The notes: generated by a model from the letters alone, not told the origin. Positions 1 to 10,135 are shown, counted from the stretch's first letter. The stretch is 58,150 nt of DNA from Labilithrix sp. (GCA_028287035.1 JAQBQL010000189.1:1-58150), one strand, 5' to 3'. Made by a program: numbers and translations.

Positions 1-457
1 TGGCCTTGATGCCGGTCTGGAGGGGCTCCTTGACGGGTTGGCGGGCGAGGATGCCGGGCGCCTTGATCTCGACGCGGCGCTTGTGCGGCGTCTCGATCGG
101 ACCCTTGCCGTCGATGGGCATGCCGAGCGCGTTGACGACGCGACCGATGGCCGCCTCGCCGACGGGGACCTCCATGATGCGGTTCGTGCGCTTGACGATC
201 GCGCCTTCCTTGATGCCCGTGGTCTCGCCGAAGAGCACGGCGCCGACGTTGTCCGACTCGAGGTTGAGGACGAGGCCCATGACGCCGCCCGGGAACTCGA
301 CGAGCTCGCCGGCCATCGCCCCCTCGAGGCCGTAGATGCGCGCGATACCGTCACCGACGCTCAGCACGGTGCCGGTCTCGGTGGTGAGCGCGGCCTTCTC
401 GTACGACTGGATCTGCTTCTTGATGATCTGGGAGATCTCTTCGGCGCGGAGCTGCAT
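1..457 (-). CDS. atpA: ATP synthase F1 subunit alpha (N-terminal part)
   Basis: The 152 visible codons encode the N terminus of the catalytic-head alpha subunit of F1F0 ATP synthase, starting [16 protein letters not shown]. The beta-barrel crown domain is complete and the chain leaves the window at the edge of the nucleotide-binding domain ([11 protein letters not shown], then [17 protein letters not shown]). An AAGGA ribosome binding site lies 7 nt before the ATG at 457. It is the last visible gene of a b'-b-delta-alpha operon on the minus strand; gamma, beta and epsilon would lie beyond the window edge. The gene is truncated only by the window. Confidence 0.98.
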   Translation of the reverse strand, partial: MQLRAEEISQIIKKQIQSYEKAALTTETGTVLSVGDGIARIYGLEGAMAGELVEFPGGVMGLVLNLESDNVGAVLFGETTGIKEGAIVKRTNRIMEVPVGEAAIGRVVNALGMPIDGKGPIETPHKRRVEIKAPGILARQPVKEPLQTGIKA

Positions 458-507
458 GGCGATTCCTTCGAGGCGGGTAGAGGAGAGAGAGTCTTCTGGT
501 GCGCGAG

Positions 508-525
508 ACCGAACGTCAGTTCGGT
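508..525. repeat. Inverted repeat at the atpH stop codon
   Basis: ACCGAAC and GTTCGGT form a perfect 7-bp inverted repeat with a 4-nt loop. The loop includes the atpH stop codon (516-518). It sits in the 58-nt atpH-atpA gap and has no T-run, so it reads as an mRNA hairpin (processing, stability or translational spacing) and not as a terminator. Confidence 0.5.
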
Positions 526-1058
526 TCCATCGCGGCCTTGAGCTGCTTCAGGCGGGCGACGAGCGAGCCGTCGTAGACGGTGTCGCCGATGCGGACGATG
601 ACGCCGCAGAGGAGCGAGGGATCGAGCTTGCGGTCGAGCACGACCTGCTGGCCGGTGATCCGCTGGAGCTCGCGCTGCAGCTTCTCGAAGTACTCCTCCG
701 GCAGCGGCATCGCGGTCATCACCTCGGCGCGGTTGATGCCGCGCTTCAGGTCGGCCATCTCGCGGAGGCGGGCCGCGATCGCGGGCAGCGCGCTGATGCG
801 GCGCCGGTCGACGAGGAGGCCGAGGAAGCTGCGCGACGTCGCACCGAGGCCGAGCCGCTCCACGATGTCGTGCAGGATCTGCTTCTTCGAGGGCAGCGGG
901 ACGAGCGGGTTCTCGAACGCGTCCTGGAGCTCGGTGCTCCCGTGGTACGCGTCGGCCGCGCGGGTGACCTCGTCGACGAGCGCGTCGAGCGCGCTCGCAT
1001 CGCTGCCGAGCTCGAGGAGGGCGGTCGCGTAACGCCTGGCGATGACACCGGGGATCAT
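516..1058 (-). CDS. atpH: ATP synthase F1 subunit delta
   Basis: The 180-aa protein matches the usual length of the delta (OSCP) subunit, which ties the F1 head to the peripheral stalk. The start [17 protein letters not shown] is the typical family N terminus, and the [16 protein letters not shown] segment followed by the C-terminal stretch around [20 protein letters not shown] is the family signature. Its ATG overlaps the atpF stop by 4 bp (ATGA), which suggests translational coupling in the atp operon. Confidence 0.96.
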   Translation of the reverse strand: MIPGVIARRYATALLELGSDASALDALVDEVTRAADAYHGSTELQDAFENPLVPLPSKKQILHDIVERLGLGATSRSFLGLLVDRRRISALPAIAARLREMADLKRGINRAEVMTAMPLPEEYFEKLQRELQRITGQQVVLDRKLDPSLLCGVIVRIGDTVYDGSLVARLKQLKAAMEPN

Positions 1059-1837
1059 GACGTGGCTCCGTACGTGGCCGCCGAGTGGGCGGGGCGGCGC
1101 TGCAGCTCGAGGAGGAGGTCGTTGGCGAGGCGCGCGTGATCGTCGGCGTTGACCGACTGCGCGAGGATGACCGCGGCCTCGTCGCCCGCGAGCTCGATCG
1201 TCTCGCGGAGGATGGTCTCGCGGAGGCCCTTGCGCTCCTGCTCGACCAGACGCTCGGCGTCGCGCTTCATGCGCTCGGCCTTCTCGGTGGTGTCGTTGAG
1301 GAGGCGCTCGACCTCACCGCTGCCAGCGGCGATCAGCGAGGCCTTGGCGGTCGCCGCGTCGGCGTCGGCCGTCTGGAGGCTGCCCTGGTACTTCTTGGCG
1401 CGCTCGAGCGCCTCGTCGAGGAGCTTCTGCGCCTCGTCGATGTCCTTGCCGATGGTGACGCGGCGCTGCTTGAGCGCATCGGACACCGGCTTCTTGCCGA
1501 GCATGTAGTAGGCGGCAACGAGGACGCCGAAGTTGATGAGGAGCGCGAGCACCGCGGGACGCTTCGAGTCCCAGATGTCCGCCCAGTTGATCGGCTCCGG
1601 GCCGTGGTGGCCGCCGGCGTGGGCGCCGTGCTCGCCGCCGTTCTCGACGTGCTCACCGTGCTCGGTGTGGCCGCCGCCGACCGCGCTCGGCGTCTCGGTG
1701 CCGGGCTGCTTGTGGATCTCGCTCGCCGTGTCCGGGTGGTGGTCCTGCGCGAACGCGGCGGTCGTGAGACCCGCGAAGGCGAACAGAACGACGGCGGAGA
1801 CGATGCGCGCCCGCGAAACGATGCTGTGACGGCTCAT
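1055..1837 (-). CDS. atpF: ATP synthase F0 subunit b, with signal peptide and His-rich segment
   Basis: The 260-aa protein is long for a b subunit (about 155-170 aa). Residues 1-30 look like a cleavable signal peptide (basic start, hydrophobic core, AFAQ). Residues about 31-80 form a Gly/His/Glu-rich segment with about ten histidines, followed by one membrane segment (VLALLINFGVLVAAYYML) and the long charged coiled coil of the peripheral stalk. N-terminal signal sequences on b subunits are known in some deltaproteobacterial lineages; the His-rich stretch would then face the periplasm. The gene overlaps atpF' upstream and atpH downstream by 4 bp each. Confidence 0.93.
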   Translation of the reverse strand: MSRHSIVSRARIVSAVVLFAFAGLTTAAFAQDHHPDTASEIHKQPGTETPSAVGGGHTEHGEHVENGGEHGAHAGGHHGPEPINWADIWDSKRPAVLALLINFGVLVAAYYMLGKKPVSDALKQRRVTIGKDIDEAQKLLDEALERAKKYQGSLQTADADAATAKASLIAAGSGEVERLLNDTTEKAERMKRDAERLVEQERKGLRETILRETIELAGDEAAVILAQSVNADDHARLANDLLLELQRRPAHSAATYGATS

Positions 1838-2340
1838 GCTCCCACCTCGCGACCGAGCACGCGCGAAGCAGCCTGCCGGCCGAGGGCACGCGCCTCGGTC
1901 CTCAGCTGCGCGCGGGCGACGGTCGCCTCCTGATCGATCTGGGCCCGGCCACGCTCGAGCGTGGCGGCGACCTCGGCGCGCACCTGCGCCAGGAGCGCCT
2001 GCTCGCGGCGCGTGCCCTCGGCGCGGATCGCGTCGCGCTCGGAGGCGCCGGACTCGCGTGCCGTGGCGAGGATCGCCTCGTACTTCGCGAGCGCCTTCGC
2101 GGACTTCTCGTCCTCCTTCGTCGCGCGGTGACGCGTGCCTTCGATGCGCTTCTCGCGCTCCTCGAAGAGCCGCATCATCGGGTCGAACAACGTCGGCTTG
2201 AGGACGAAGAGGAGGATGAGGAAGAAGCCCAGCTGGACGAAGAGGGACGCGTCGAGATCGACCGTCACTCCGCCCTCGGCGAGGGCGCTACGGGTGTCCG
2301 TGAGGATGCTGCTGCAGGTGCTCAACGCGACGAGCGTCAT
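1834..2340 (-). CDS. atpF': ATP synthase F0 subunit b'
   Basis: A 168-aa second stalk subunit: VTVDLDASLFVQLGFFLILLF is the single membrane anchor, followed by LKPTLFDPMMRLFEEREKRI, the conserved junction of b/b' subunits, and a long helical tail. I chose the ATG at 2340 (MTLVALSTCSS), preceded by GGAG; the open frame continues about 37 codons further upstream but that part is arginine/serine-rich and unlike the family. It is the first gene of the visible atp set and overlaps atpF by 4 bp. Paired b and b' subunits imply a heterodimeric stalk. Confidence 0.9.
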   Translation of the reverse strand: MTLVALSTCSSILTDTRSALAEGGVTVDLDASLFVQLGFFLILLFVLKPTLFDPMMRLFEEREKRIEGTRHRATKEDEKSAKALAKYEAILATARESGASERDAIRAEGTRREQALLAQVRAEVAATLERGRAQIDQEATVARAQLRTEARALGRQAASRVLGREVGA

Positions 2341-2428
2341 GGGGCTCCGTGCCGGAGACGGCAAGCGGGAGAGGCGTGAAAGGCGGGAAAATGCCCGTGA
2401 TGACGAGCTTTCATCGAGGCGCCAGCTA

Positions 2429-2454
2429 CCATTGTCGGGCCTCCCTGACAATGG
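2429..2454. promoter_or_regulatory. Inverted repeat overlapping a possible atp operon promoter
   Basis: CCATTGTC and GACAATGG form a perfect 8-bp inverted repeat with a 10-nt spacer in the 198-bp gap before atpF'. Read on the minus strand, TTGTCA followed after 17 nt by TAGCTG could be a weak sigma70-type -35/-10 pair, so the repeat would cover the promoter as an operator. No T-run follows, which argues against a terminator of the upstream gene. The rest of the gap (2341-2538) shows nothing else recognisable. Confidence 0.35.
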
Positions 2455-2538
2455 CCTCCTGCGCTCGCGCTGCGAACCCGTTGCGAGCGCCCGGGTTTGC
2501 GGAGATTTCGGCGGTCGAGGCTGGCTTCGGGGCCGCGG

Positions 2539-3363
2539 TCAGCGCGAGGAGCGGGCGCGGCGCGTCATCCGCACGTCGGAGTCGTGAGCCGGAGGCGCTG
2601 CCTGCGGGGCGACCGCGGCGAGCGCGTTCCCGGTCGACCGACGAGGAAGGACGCCGCGCGCCGACGGTCCGGCCGACCCGGGAGCCGGCGAGGGGAGCGT
2701 CTGGCGCGGGGCCGGAATGGACCGCCACTGCGCCGTCGCCATCTCGAGCTCCGCGCGGCCCATCTGGTGCGTCGGGTCGTCGTCGCCGAGCGGCACGGCC
2801 GCGAAGTCCTCCGGACGGAGCGCCGGGATGCGCTGGGTCCGCGCGCTCATGTCCTGGTAGTCGGGATCGCGGAGCGAGGGCAGGTGCTCGTCCTCGTCCT
2901 CGTGGTGGGGGCGGCGCGACTCGAGGATCTGGGCGACCGGCACGTTGCGCGGCGTCCGGAGCTCCTCGATGTGGGGCGCCGACGTCTCGACCGAGTGCGA
3001 GTCGACGAACGGGTCGAAGCGTTCCGCCTCGCGGATCTCGACGTCCTGGAGCACCGGCTGGCTCTCGAACCTGAGGAGCGTGCCGGTGCGGACGAGCGAG
3101 ATGCGCCCGTTCTCGTCGAGGCGCGCGAAGAGCATCGCCGACCCCTCGCGCGGCAGCTCGACGAGCCCGCCCGTGGACGTCGCGTCGAGCGAGGCGACGT
3201 ACTGCGCCCCGACGCACTGGGCCGACGTCCGCGACTCGTTCCGCGGCTTGCCGTTCGGGACGAGGACGATACGGCGGCAGATCCCGTCCTCGTCGAGGAG
3301 GAACGTGCAGGATGCCGTGTGGGCGGCGTAGGCGATCGTGAACGGTTCGGAGGAGGTCGACAC
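2539..3363 (-). CDS. Hypothetical protein
   Basis: A 274-aa protein that I do not recognise. The first about 110 residues look folded (hydrophobic strands such as CTFLLDEDGICRRIVLVPNG and GSAMLFARLDENGRISLV); the rest is acidic, then Pro/Ala/Arg-rich and probably disordered. There is no signal peptide or membrane segment. I chose the GTG at 3363 (an AGG about 11 nt upstream); a GTG at 3396 is also in frame. It follows the 127-aa gene at 3420-3803 on the same strand and may be its partner. The open frame extends further upstream, but over the coding region of that neighbour. Confidence 0.65.
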   Translation of the reverse strand: MSTSSEPFTIAYAAHTASCTFLLDEDGICRRIVLVPNGKPRNESRTSAQCVGAQYVASLDATSTGGLVELPREGSAMLFARLDENGRISLVRTGTLLRFESQPVLQDVEIREAERFDPFVDSHSVETSAPHIEELRTPRNVPVAQILESRRPHHEDEDEHLPSLRDPDYQDMSARTQRIPALRPEDFAAVPLGDDDPTHQMGRAELEMATAQWRSIPAPRQTLPSPAPGSAGPSARGVLPRRSTGNALAAVAPQAAPPAHDSDVRMTRRARSSR

Positions 3364-3419
3364 TTCGCCAGGACCTGTAGCAAGGGTCGGGCCCACACAA
3401 TGTAAGCCCGTGTAGGTCG

Positions 3420-3803
3420 CTAGTTCTGCGGTTTCCGCGAGGGATCTGCGGCTCCGGGCGCGTTCGTACCAGGGCTCGGTGCACCGCGTTGGCGGGCCTG
3501 CGATCCACCTGCGCCGGGCGGCGAACGAGGCACCCGCTGCGCGTTCCGCGGCGGCTCGGCGGCGGGACGCACCGGCGCGTACGGCGTCTGCGTCGCGGAG
3601 CGGCTCGCCCTGAGGACCGGCCGATCCCCCTCGACGCCCGGCTTCACGCTCGCGTAGCCCTCGCTCGCCGCGAAGCCTGCGAGGTCGCCGCGGTGCTCCT
3701 CCATCCACAGGCTGAAGCGGTCCCACAGCGCGTGGGCCTCCGGCTCGGGCAGCGGGGCGCCGTCGAGGTACGCCGCGAGGAGCTTCTTCGGCGTCCCGTT
3801 CAC
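3420..3803 (-). CDS. Hypothetical protein, basic Pro-rich tail
   Basis: A 127-aa protein starting at a GTG that overlaps the peroxiredoxin stop (GTGA). Residues 1-55 (LLAAYLDGAPLPEPEAHALW, then an amphipathic segment with RFSLWMEEHRGDLAGF) look like a small helical domain; the remainder is Pro/Ala/Arg-rich and low in complexity. Nothing identifies a function. The overlap with the gene at 3800-4366 suggests co-translation with the peroxiredoxin. Confidence 0.6.
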   Translation of the reverse strand: MNGTPKKLLAAYLDGAPLPEPEAHALWDRFSLWMEEHRGDLAGFAASEGYASVKPGVEGDRPVLRASRSATQTPYAPVRPAAEPPRNAQRVPRSPPGAGGSQARQRGAPSPGTNAPGAADPSRKPQN

Positions 3804-4366
3804 GACTTCCCGTCGGCGAGGACCTCGGCGGCATGCTTTCCGGGGTCGACGTCGCGGTAGATCTTCTTCACGTTGCCGTCGGCCCCGATCACGATGGTCT
3901 GCCGCGCGAGATGCCCGCCGCGGCTCGGCACCCCGAACGTCTTCGCGATCGATCCGCTCGCGTCGCTGACGAGGAGAAACGGCAGATCGTGGTTCTTGGC
4001 GAAGGCCTTGTGGGCGTCGAGGTCGTCGGTCGACACACCGATCACGACGACCCCGCTCGCCGAGAGGTCCTTCCACGAGTCGCGGAAGTTCTGGGCCTCG
4101 GTGGTGCAGCCCGGGGTCTCGTCCTTCGGGTAGAAGTACACGACGACGGGCTTGCCCTTCAGCTTCGAGAGCTGCACGTCCGTGCCGTCGTGCGCCTTGG
4201 CCGTGAAGTCGGGGGCGGGCATGCCGACCTTGACCTCGGCGGCGGTGCTCGACGTGGTCGTCGTGCTGGTCGCGGGCGCCGGCTCGGCCCGGGGCGCGTC
4301 ACGGCCACAGGCCGCGGAGGTGAGGGCGAGGAGCGAGAGAGAGGCCGCGACGAGGACGCTTCGCAT
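3800..4366 (-). CDS. Peroxiredoxin lipoprotein (Bcp/PrxQ type)
   Basis: A 188-aa thiol peroxidase of the AhpC/TSA fold that would reduce peroxides in the periplasm. The lipobox LTSAAC puts the lipidated Cys at residue 20, followed by a Thr/Ser-rich linker and the peroxiredoxin domain (GMPAPDFTAKAHDGTDVQLS). The peroxidatic Cys87 lies in PKDETPGCTTE. In Bcp/PrxQ proteins a resolving Cys usually follows five residues later; here that position is Gln (CTTEAQNFRD), so this looks like a one-Cys enzyme needing an external thiol. It is membrane anchored, which is unusual for Bcp. Confidence 0.92.
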   Translation of the reverse strand: MRSVLVAASLSLLALTSAACGRDAPRAEPAPATSTTTTSSTAAEVKVGMPAPDFTAKAHDGTDVQLSKLKGKPVVVYFYPKDETPGCTTEAQNFRDSWKDLSASGVVVIGVSTDDLDAHKAFAKNHDLPFLLVSDASGSIAKTFGVPSRGGHLARQTIVIGADGNVKKIYRDVDPGKHAAEVLADGKS

Positions 4367-4407
4367 GGGCCGAGGATACCTCCGGCCCGTGGCGGCCGCG
4401 ACCCCGC

Positions 4408-7400
4408 TCAGACGATGCCGTACTCCTTCAGGCGACGGTAGAAGGTGCGGCGAGGCACCCCGACGAGCTTCGCCGCCTGCACGCGGTTCCAGTTGCAGCG
4501 GGTCAGCGCGGCGAGGATCTTCTCCTTCTCGGCGTCGCGGTACTCCTCCTGCGAGCGCGCCCGGACCGTGCTGGTCGCCGACGCGCTGGCCCGCGGCTCC
4601 GGCGCCTGGACGGGCACGAGCGCCGAACGCGTGCTCGGCGTGGGGAGGTCGAGATCCTCGGTCGTGATCTCGCTGTCCTCGGAGAGGAGCCACGCGTTCA
4701 GCAGCACGTGCTCCAGCTGCCGCACGTTGCCGGGCCACTCGAACGACTGCAGCCGGCGCACCGCCCCGCGCTCGATGGTCTTGCGATCGCGCTTGTGACG
4801 CGCCGAGAAGAGCGTGAGGAAGTGATCGATGAGCGCGGGCACGTCCTCGGCGCGGTCGCGGAGCGGCGGGATCTTCAGCTCGATGACGTGGAGGCGGTAG
4901 AAGAGGTCCTCGCGGAACGTGCCCTCGGCGACCATCTGCTCGAGGTCCCGGTTGGTCGCGGCGATGACGCGCGCGTTGCAGGCCTCCTCCTTGTTGCCGC
5001 CCACCGGACGGACCGTGCGCTCCTGGAGGACGCGCAGCAGGCCGGCCTGCATCTTCTGGGGCATCTCGCCGATCTCGTCGAGGAGGATGGTGCCCTCCTC
5101 GGCCTCGCGGAAGAGGCCCTTGCTCGCGCGCTCGGCGCCGGTGAAGGCGCCACGAACGTGCCCGAACAGCTCGCTCTCGAGGAGGTTCGCCGGGATGGCC
5201 CCGCAGTTCACCCCGACGAACGGGTGCTTGGCGCGCGCACCCGCGGTGTGGACCGCCTTCGCGACCACCTCTTTTCCGGTGCCGCTCTCGCCGGTGATCA
5301 GCACCGGGATGTCGGTGTCGCGCACGCGCTCGATGAGGGCGTAGAGCTTGCGCATCGCGGCGCTGGTGCCGACGAGGCCTGCGTAACCGAAGTGCGATCG
5401 CAGCTCGGAGCGGGCCTGCTTGAGATCGCGACGCGCCGTGTGCAGCTGCTCGGTGCGGCGGCCGAGGCTCTCGGCGAGCCGCTCCTTCGCGGCGCTCAGC
5501 TCCTCGTTCGCGATCTCGAGCTCGTCGGCGCGCCGCCGGTTCTCGTCGAGGAGCCGCGCGTTCTCGATGGCGATGGCCGCCTGATCGGCGAAGGCGGCGA
5601 GCGTCGGCAGCTCGTCCCGGAAGCGGAGCCCGGGCCGGAGGCGAGTCTCCACGTAGAGCGCTCCGATCGGATGCCCCGCGACCGAGGCGCCGCGGATGGG
5701 CACGCACGCGATCGACTGGATCATCAGCTGGTGCACGCTCACCGCCTCGGCGAGCCGCGCGTCGTCGCGGGCGCTCGTCGCGACGACCGGCTCACCTTCC
5801 TGGATGACGCGCTCGGCGACGCTGCGCGAGAAGCTCTGCGCCGCCTCCTCGCCCTTGCTGTTCCGGGCGGTGTGCGTGACGAACTCGCCCTTGTCGTCGA
5901 CGAGCACGATGAGGCCGCGCTCGGCTCCGAGCAGGCCGACGGCGTGATCGGTGACGAGCGACAGGAGGCGTCCGAGGTCGTGCTCGCGCGCGAGGTCGCG
6001 GGTGATCTCGAAGATGCGCGCGAGGCGGTCGCCCTCGATGAGCGGCGCCAGCCCGGTGAGGTTCCGCGTGCCGATGGTCGGGCTCTTGCCGGCATGTCCT
6101 GCCGTCCCCTGCTCGACGAGCAGGTTGCGCGGGATCGAGCCGGCGCGCCACGGGACCTCGGAAAGCGCCGGAAGCGTCGAGGTGTGGGCCTGCCGCAGGG
6201 CGCGGCGGCGCGGGTCGTTCCAGAACACCTCGCGCAGGTCGCGGGGGAGCTTGCCGGCCGTCTCCTCGAGCATCGCGAGCGCGGCGTCGGTGTCGCGCCT
6301 GGCGAGGGCCGTCGATCCCTGGGAGCTCGCGAGCCGCGCCCGCGCGTCGAGCGCGCGCCATGCCCATTCGCGCTGCCCGGTCTTCGTCGCGCGGTCGAGC
6401 GCCTCGTCGAGCGCGGCGCGGGCGGCTGCCTCGTCGCCGCGCACGAGGGCGAGCGAGCCCTTCACGATGAACGCGAGCGGCTCGTGCTCCTGGAGCGCGC
6501 CCTCCCCGAACTTCGCCCGTAGCGCCTCGAGCTCGCGCGAGAGCGCGCCGACGTCGGCGGCCGGCGTCGTCTCGCCAGGCGGACCGAGGCGGGTGAGGAT
6601 GGCCTCGAGGCGCGCCTCCGCGGCGTCGAGCGGCCGGGCCACCGCCTCGTAGGCCTCCGCCGACAGCGCGTAGAGCCGCGCGCCGCGTTCGACGTCGCCC
6701 ATGCGCGTCGCGAGCTCGCCTTGCAGCCCGAGGAGCTGCGCCCGCGCGTTCGGCGACAGGTCCTTCCGCTGCTCGCCGAGCTTCTCGATCGACGCGGCGG
6801 CGCGCGCGTAGCGGCCGAGGTAGAGGTCGAGGTTCGCGAGGTTGAAGAGCGTCTGCTGGACGGCCATGAGGCCGCCCGCCCGGCGTCCCATGTCGAGCGC
6901 GGCCTCGAGGTGCACGAGCGACTGCGCGAGGTCACCGTCCGCCTTCGCGAGGCCCGCCAGGTTGAGGCGCGTGGTCGCGATGGTCCACGCATCGCTCGCG
7001 AGCTCGGCGGCTGCGAGCGCCGCCTCGTACGCGACCCGTGCCTGCGCGGCGCGGCCCGCGCGCTGGTGGGCGATGGCGAGGGAACCGAGCGCCACCGCTT
7101 CCAGGCGTGCATTCTGCACGCGTTTCGCGACGGACACCGACTCCTCGAGCGCCTCGAGCGCGAGCTTTTCCTCGCCGAGGTACGCGAGCGCGACGCCCGC
7201 CACCGCGAGCGCCTCCGCCGACGTCGCGTCGCGCTCGTCGCCGAAGGCGCCGGCCGCCCGCTCGGCGAGCTCACGCGCGGACGCGAAGTCGCCGGCGCGG
7301 GTGTGGGCCCTGGCGCGCATCGTCAGCCAGGCGCGCTCGGTGGCGGTGCCCGCGTCCCGGGCCGCGTCGGCGGTCGCGTCGAGCTGCTGGGCCGCGCCGG

Positions 7401-8964
7401 CGCCGTCGCCTCGTGCGAGGAGCAGCCGCGCCTGCGCGATCGCGAACGTGACGGACTCGACCGCGTCGTTCGGCTCGCCGAGGACGCCGAGCATCTCGGC
7501 CGCGACGTCGAAGCGCCCGGTGTCGAGGGCGCGTTGGAGCTCACGCGCGAGCTGCTCCCGCGGCCGCGCGGACGGCGGCACGCTCGCTCCGGGCGGCGCG
7601 CCGAGGAGCTCGTCGATCTCCTCGGCCGAGGTGATGACGCGCTTGCCGAGGCGCTTCACGAACGAACGAAGGCCGCCGGGCCGCGACCCGGTGCGCTCGA
7701 GCAGGTGCGACTCGAGGCGCGCGGGGAGGGAAGGGATGGCGCGCTTCACGAGCTCGGACGCGCACGCCGCGTCGAGCGGCGGGACCTCGAACTCGGTGAC
7801 GCGGCCCGCGACGAGCGCGCCGACGTCGGAGGCCGTGCCGACCGCCACGAGCCGCATGCCGCGGGAGAGCGCGTCGCGCAGCTCGGACCTCGCGTGCTCG
7901 TCCAGCGTCGCGAGGTCGTCGACGACCGCGACGAGGCCCGGCCGAGGCGCCGCCGCGCCGCCCCAGGCGCCGAGCTCGAGCCGGACCACCTCGAGCGAGG
8001 ACAGCCCGCTCTGCGCCGGCTCGATGTCCGCGACGGGCGCGCCGCTGACGCCGAGCGACCACGAGAGGCGCCGCGCGAGCGTGGTGCGTCCGCTGCGCTT
8101 CGGTCCGGTGATCGCGAGCGCGTCGCCCGGAGCGAGCGCGGCGACCTCGATGGCGAGCCGCTGCGAGACCGTCTCGAGCCCGAGGACGGGCCAGGCCGCG
8201 GCGTCGCCGAAGCTGCGGGTCTCGAGCCGGGCGGCGGTCTTCAGCGCGCTCGCGAGCTCGTCGATGCTCGGGTACCGCTCGTGCGGGTCCTCCTGCGTGG
8301 CGCGCGCCGCGATGGACTCGAGCGCCTTGCGCGTCGTGGCATCGAGCTCGCCGCCGCGCGCTGCCACCGCGTCGAGCAGCGTCGCGCCGAGCGCATAGAC
8401 CTCGCCGCGCACCGTGAGCGCCTCGCCGACGAGCAGCTCGGGCGCGGCGTACTTCGGCGTGAGCCCCTTCGCGCGGGCGCCGCCCTCGCGCCACGGCGTC
8501 GCCAGCCCGAGGTCCACGAGCGTGCCGGTGCCGTCGGCGCCGACGATGATGTTCGCCGGCTTGACGTCCCCGTGGAAGAGGCCGGCGCGATGAAGCACCG
8601 TGAGCTGGTCGGCGGCCCCGGCGAGCGGCCGGAGCCACTCGCCTTCGCCGCTGCTCTCGATGACCGCCTCGAGGCTGCGGCCCGACACGAGCTCACGCAC
8701 GAAGAACCGGCGCGGGCTCTTCGGCAGCCGCCCGAAGGCGACGACGCGCGGCACGCCGAGCCCCTCGAGCCCGCTCAGGGTGACCGCCTCGCGGACGAGC
8801 GCCATCACCTCCGCCTCGCCCGCGTCCTCCACGAGCACCTTCAGAGCGAGCTCGGCGCCGGTCACGCGATCGGTGACCGCCCAGACTTCGCCGCCACCCC
8901 CCCGGCCGAGCCGTGCCACCGCCTCGTACCGAGGAGGCATGGAAAAACCAGGTGATTCAGTCAT
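4408..8964 (-). CDS. Kinase-AAA-TPR-GAF-sigma54 activator fusion
   Basis: A 1518-aa regulator. Residues about 12-250 form a protein-kinase-like domain (Lys42; HGDVKPAN at about 131-138 in place of HRD; DLG at 151 in place of DFG; APE present). A STAND/AAA-type ATPase follows, with P-loop GPKRSGRTT at about 287, then a long array of TPR-like helical repeats (about 480-950), a GAF domain, a coiled coil (residues about 1150-1190) and a sigma54 activator AAA+ domain from about 1193: Walker [15 protein letters not shown] at about 1272, ILLDEIG. A Fis-type helix-turn-helix ([21 protein letters not shown]) ends the protein. Such fusions are known in myxobacteria. I chose the ATG at 8964 (MTESPGF); 8940 is an alternative. 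Confidence 0.92.
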   Translation of the reverse strand: MTESPGFSMPPRYEAVARLGRGGGGEVWAVTDRVTGAELALKVLVEDAGEAEVMALVREAVTLSGLEGLGVPRVVAFGRLPKSPRRFFVRELVSGRSLEAVIESSGEGEWLRPLAGAADQLTVLHRAGLFHGDVKPANIIVGADGTGTLVDLGLATPWREGGARAKGLTPKYAAPELLVGEALTVRGEVYALGATLLDAVAARGGELDATTRKALESIAARATQEDPHERYPSIDELASALKTAARLETRSFGDAAAWPVLGLETVSQRLAIEVAALAPGDALAITGPKRSGRTTLARRLSWSLGVSGAPVADIEPAQSGLSSLEVVRLELGAWGGAAAPRPGLVAVVDDLATLDEHARSELRDALSRGMRLVAVGTASDVGALVAGRVTEFEVPPLDAACASELVKRAIPSLPARLESHLLERTGSRPGGLRSFVKRLGKRVITSAEEIDELLGAPPGASVPPSARPREQLARELQRALDTGRFDVAAEMLGVLGEPNDAVESVTFAIAQARLLLARGDGAGAAQQLDATADAARDAGTATERAWLTMRARAHTRAGDFASARELAERAAGAFGDERDATSAEALAVAGVALAYLGEEKLALEALEESVSVAKRVQNARLEAVALGSLAIAHQRAGRAAQARVAYEAALAAAELASDAWTIATTRLNLAGLAKADGDLAQSLVHLEAALDMGRRAGGLMAVQQTLFNLANLDLYLGRYARAAASIEKLGEQRKDLSPNARAQLLGLQGELATRMGDVERGARLYALSAEAYEAVARPLDAAEARLEAILTRLGPPGETTPAADVGALSRELEALRAKFGEGALQEHEPLAFIVKGSLALVRGDEAAARAALDEALDRATKTGQREWAWRALDARARLASSQGSTALARRDTDAALAMLEETAGKLPRDLREVFWNDPRRRALRQAHTSTLPALSEVPWRAGSIPRNLLVEQGTAGHAGKSPTIGTRNLTGLAPLIEGDRLARIFEITRDLAREHDLGRLLSLVTDHAVGLLGAERGLIVLVDDKGEFVTHTARNSKGEEAAQSFSRSVAERVIQEGEPVVATSARDDARLAEAVSVHQLMIQSIACVPIRGASVAGHPIGALYVETRLRPGLRFRDELPTLAAFADQAAIAIENARLLDENRRRADELEIANEELSAAKERLAESLGRRTEQLHTARRDLKQARSELRSHFGYAGLVGTSAAMRKLYALIERVRDTDIPVLITGESGTGKEVVAKAVHTAGARAKHPFVGVNCGAIPANLLESELFGHVRGAFTGAERASKGLFREAEEGTILLDEIGEMPQKMQAGLLRVLQERTVRPVGGNKEEACNARVIAATNRDLEQMVAEGTFREDLFYRLHVIELKIPPLRDRAEDVPALIDHFLTLFSARHKRDRKTIERGAVRRLQSFEWPGNVRQLEHVLLNAWLLSEDSEITTEDLDLPTPSTRSALVPVQAPEPRASASATSTVRARSQEEYRDAEKEKILAALTRCNWNRVQAAKLVGVPRRTFYRRLKEYGIV

Positions 8965-8989
8965 GCGTGGCCCACATGACGAGTCTACC

Positions 8990-9023
8990 GTGCCAGCGCT
9001 GTGCCACCAACCTCCGTGTGCCA
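8990..9023 (-). promoter_or_regulatory. Three TGGCAC repeats upstream of the sigma54 activator
   Basis: Read on the minus strand, TGGCAC occurs three times (plus-strand GTGCCA at 8990, 9001 and 9018) just upstream of the regulator start at 8964. The middle copy gives a GG-N10-GC arrangement (GGCACAGCGCTGGCA), a poor sigma54 match because the -12 element is TGGC. The copies may be binding sites or a degenerate promoter. Confidence 0.3.
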
Positions 9024-9046
9024 CATCGGGCCAACGGTTAGCACGC

Positions 9047-9985
9047 TCAGGGCTTCGGCTTGTGCTCGAGGCCGTAGGCGCCGCTCAGCCCGAACCAGAA
9101 GCCGGTGACCGCGAAGCCGACCCCGAGGCGGGTCTCGAGCTCCTTCACCGGCTTGTAGCGGAGGCCGATCTGCGGGATCGAGATCCAGGGGAAGACGACC
9201 GGCTTGGAGCCGCCGTCGAACCAGCTCTTCTCCTCGTAGCCGGCGACCTTTGCGGTGTCCGCGTTCTGGTGGTCGGCCTTGTTGCAGCCGGAATTCTTCG
9301 CGCCCTCGGCGCCGCACGCCACGTAGTTCGAGGCCGACACGGGCTTCGAGGGATCCTTCGGGTGGACCCAGTTGTTCGTGAGCCCGCCGAACACGACGCC
9401 GAGGCCGAAGCCGGCGCCGTACTCGAAGTCGAGGTTCTTCGAGAGCTTCGCCGACCAGAGCAGATCGACCGTCGCGTAGATGGCCTTCATGCTGCTGTTG
9501 ACGAGCGAGTAGTTGCCCGGGATGTCCTTCGAGCCCTTCTCCTTGAAGAGGATGTCGCCCGTTCCGTACTCGGTGAAGCTGAGCGCGGGGATGACGGAGA
9601 AGCCGTTCTTCCGGCGATCGAGCTCGATGCCGACGCTGTTCGAGTAGATCGTCGCGCCCTTGTCGACGAACAGGTTCAGCATGAACTGCGGGATGACGTT
9701 CCCGCGGTAGTGGGCGCCGACGAACAGGTACGTCTTGTCCTTCAGCTCCTCGACGTCGGTGCTCCGGTACTCCTCGCGGGGCGGCTCGACCGTGGAAGGC
9801 GTCACGGGCGGCGGGGTGACCGCCGCCGGAGCCGGCGCGACCTGCGCGGCCGCGTCTCTCTCGAAGGCCGTCGTCGCGGCGAGCGCCGCGAGCGCGAGCC
9901 CGGCCGCGAACGCGAGGGCCCGGCGCGCGGGCGAGCGGTGGAAGGACGAGGAACGCGCGGGCATGTAGCTCATGCGGGAAGACAC
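9047..9985 (-). CDS. Predicted outer membrane beta-barrel protein
   Basis: A 312-aa secreted protein. The N terminus has a basic stretch, a hydrophobic core ([19 protein letters not shown]) and a cleavage-like DAAAQ, followed by a Pro/Val-rich linker and about 230 residues of alternating strands rich in Tyr, Phe and Gly ([28 protein letters not shown]). This pattern suggests an eight- to ten-strand barrel or a related porin-like fold. A His/Asn/Cys-containing loop ([19 protein letters not shown]) is present. ATGs at 9985, 9973 and 9964 are all possible starts. Family not identified. Confidence 0.75.
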   Translation of the reverse strand: MSSRMSYMPARSSSFHRSPARRALAFAAGLALAALAATTAFERDAAAQVAPAPAAVTPPPVTPSTVEPPREEYRSTDVEELKDKTYLFVGAHYRGNVIPQFMLNLFVDKGATIYSNSVGIELDRRKNGFSVIPALSFTEYGTGDILFKEKGSKDIPGNYSLVNSSMKAIYATVDLLWSAKLSKNLDFEYGAGFGLGVVFGGLTNNWVHPKDPSKPVSASNYVACGAEGAKNSGCNKADHQNADTAKVAGYEEKSWFDGGSKPVVFPWISIPQIGLRYKPVKELETRLGVGFAVTGFWFGLSGAYGLEHKPKP

Positions 9986-10135
9986 GGCCCGATGCTACAC
10001 GGGCGGCGGCGCGTTGTGGGGCGCCTCGCGCGCAGGCTGCTGCGGGTTGTGCGCAACGGATGCTATGCTCTGCCGTGGGGGGTGACGATCCAGCGTCTCG
10101 GCATCTCGGCGCTCTGCACCAGCACGCGCGCCAGC

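Noticed and set aside
6721..8955. A 744-codon open frame opposite the kinase-sigma54 regulator
   Set aside because: Arg/Leu/Glu-rich sequence without motifs; the opposite strand has clear catalytic motifs.
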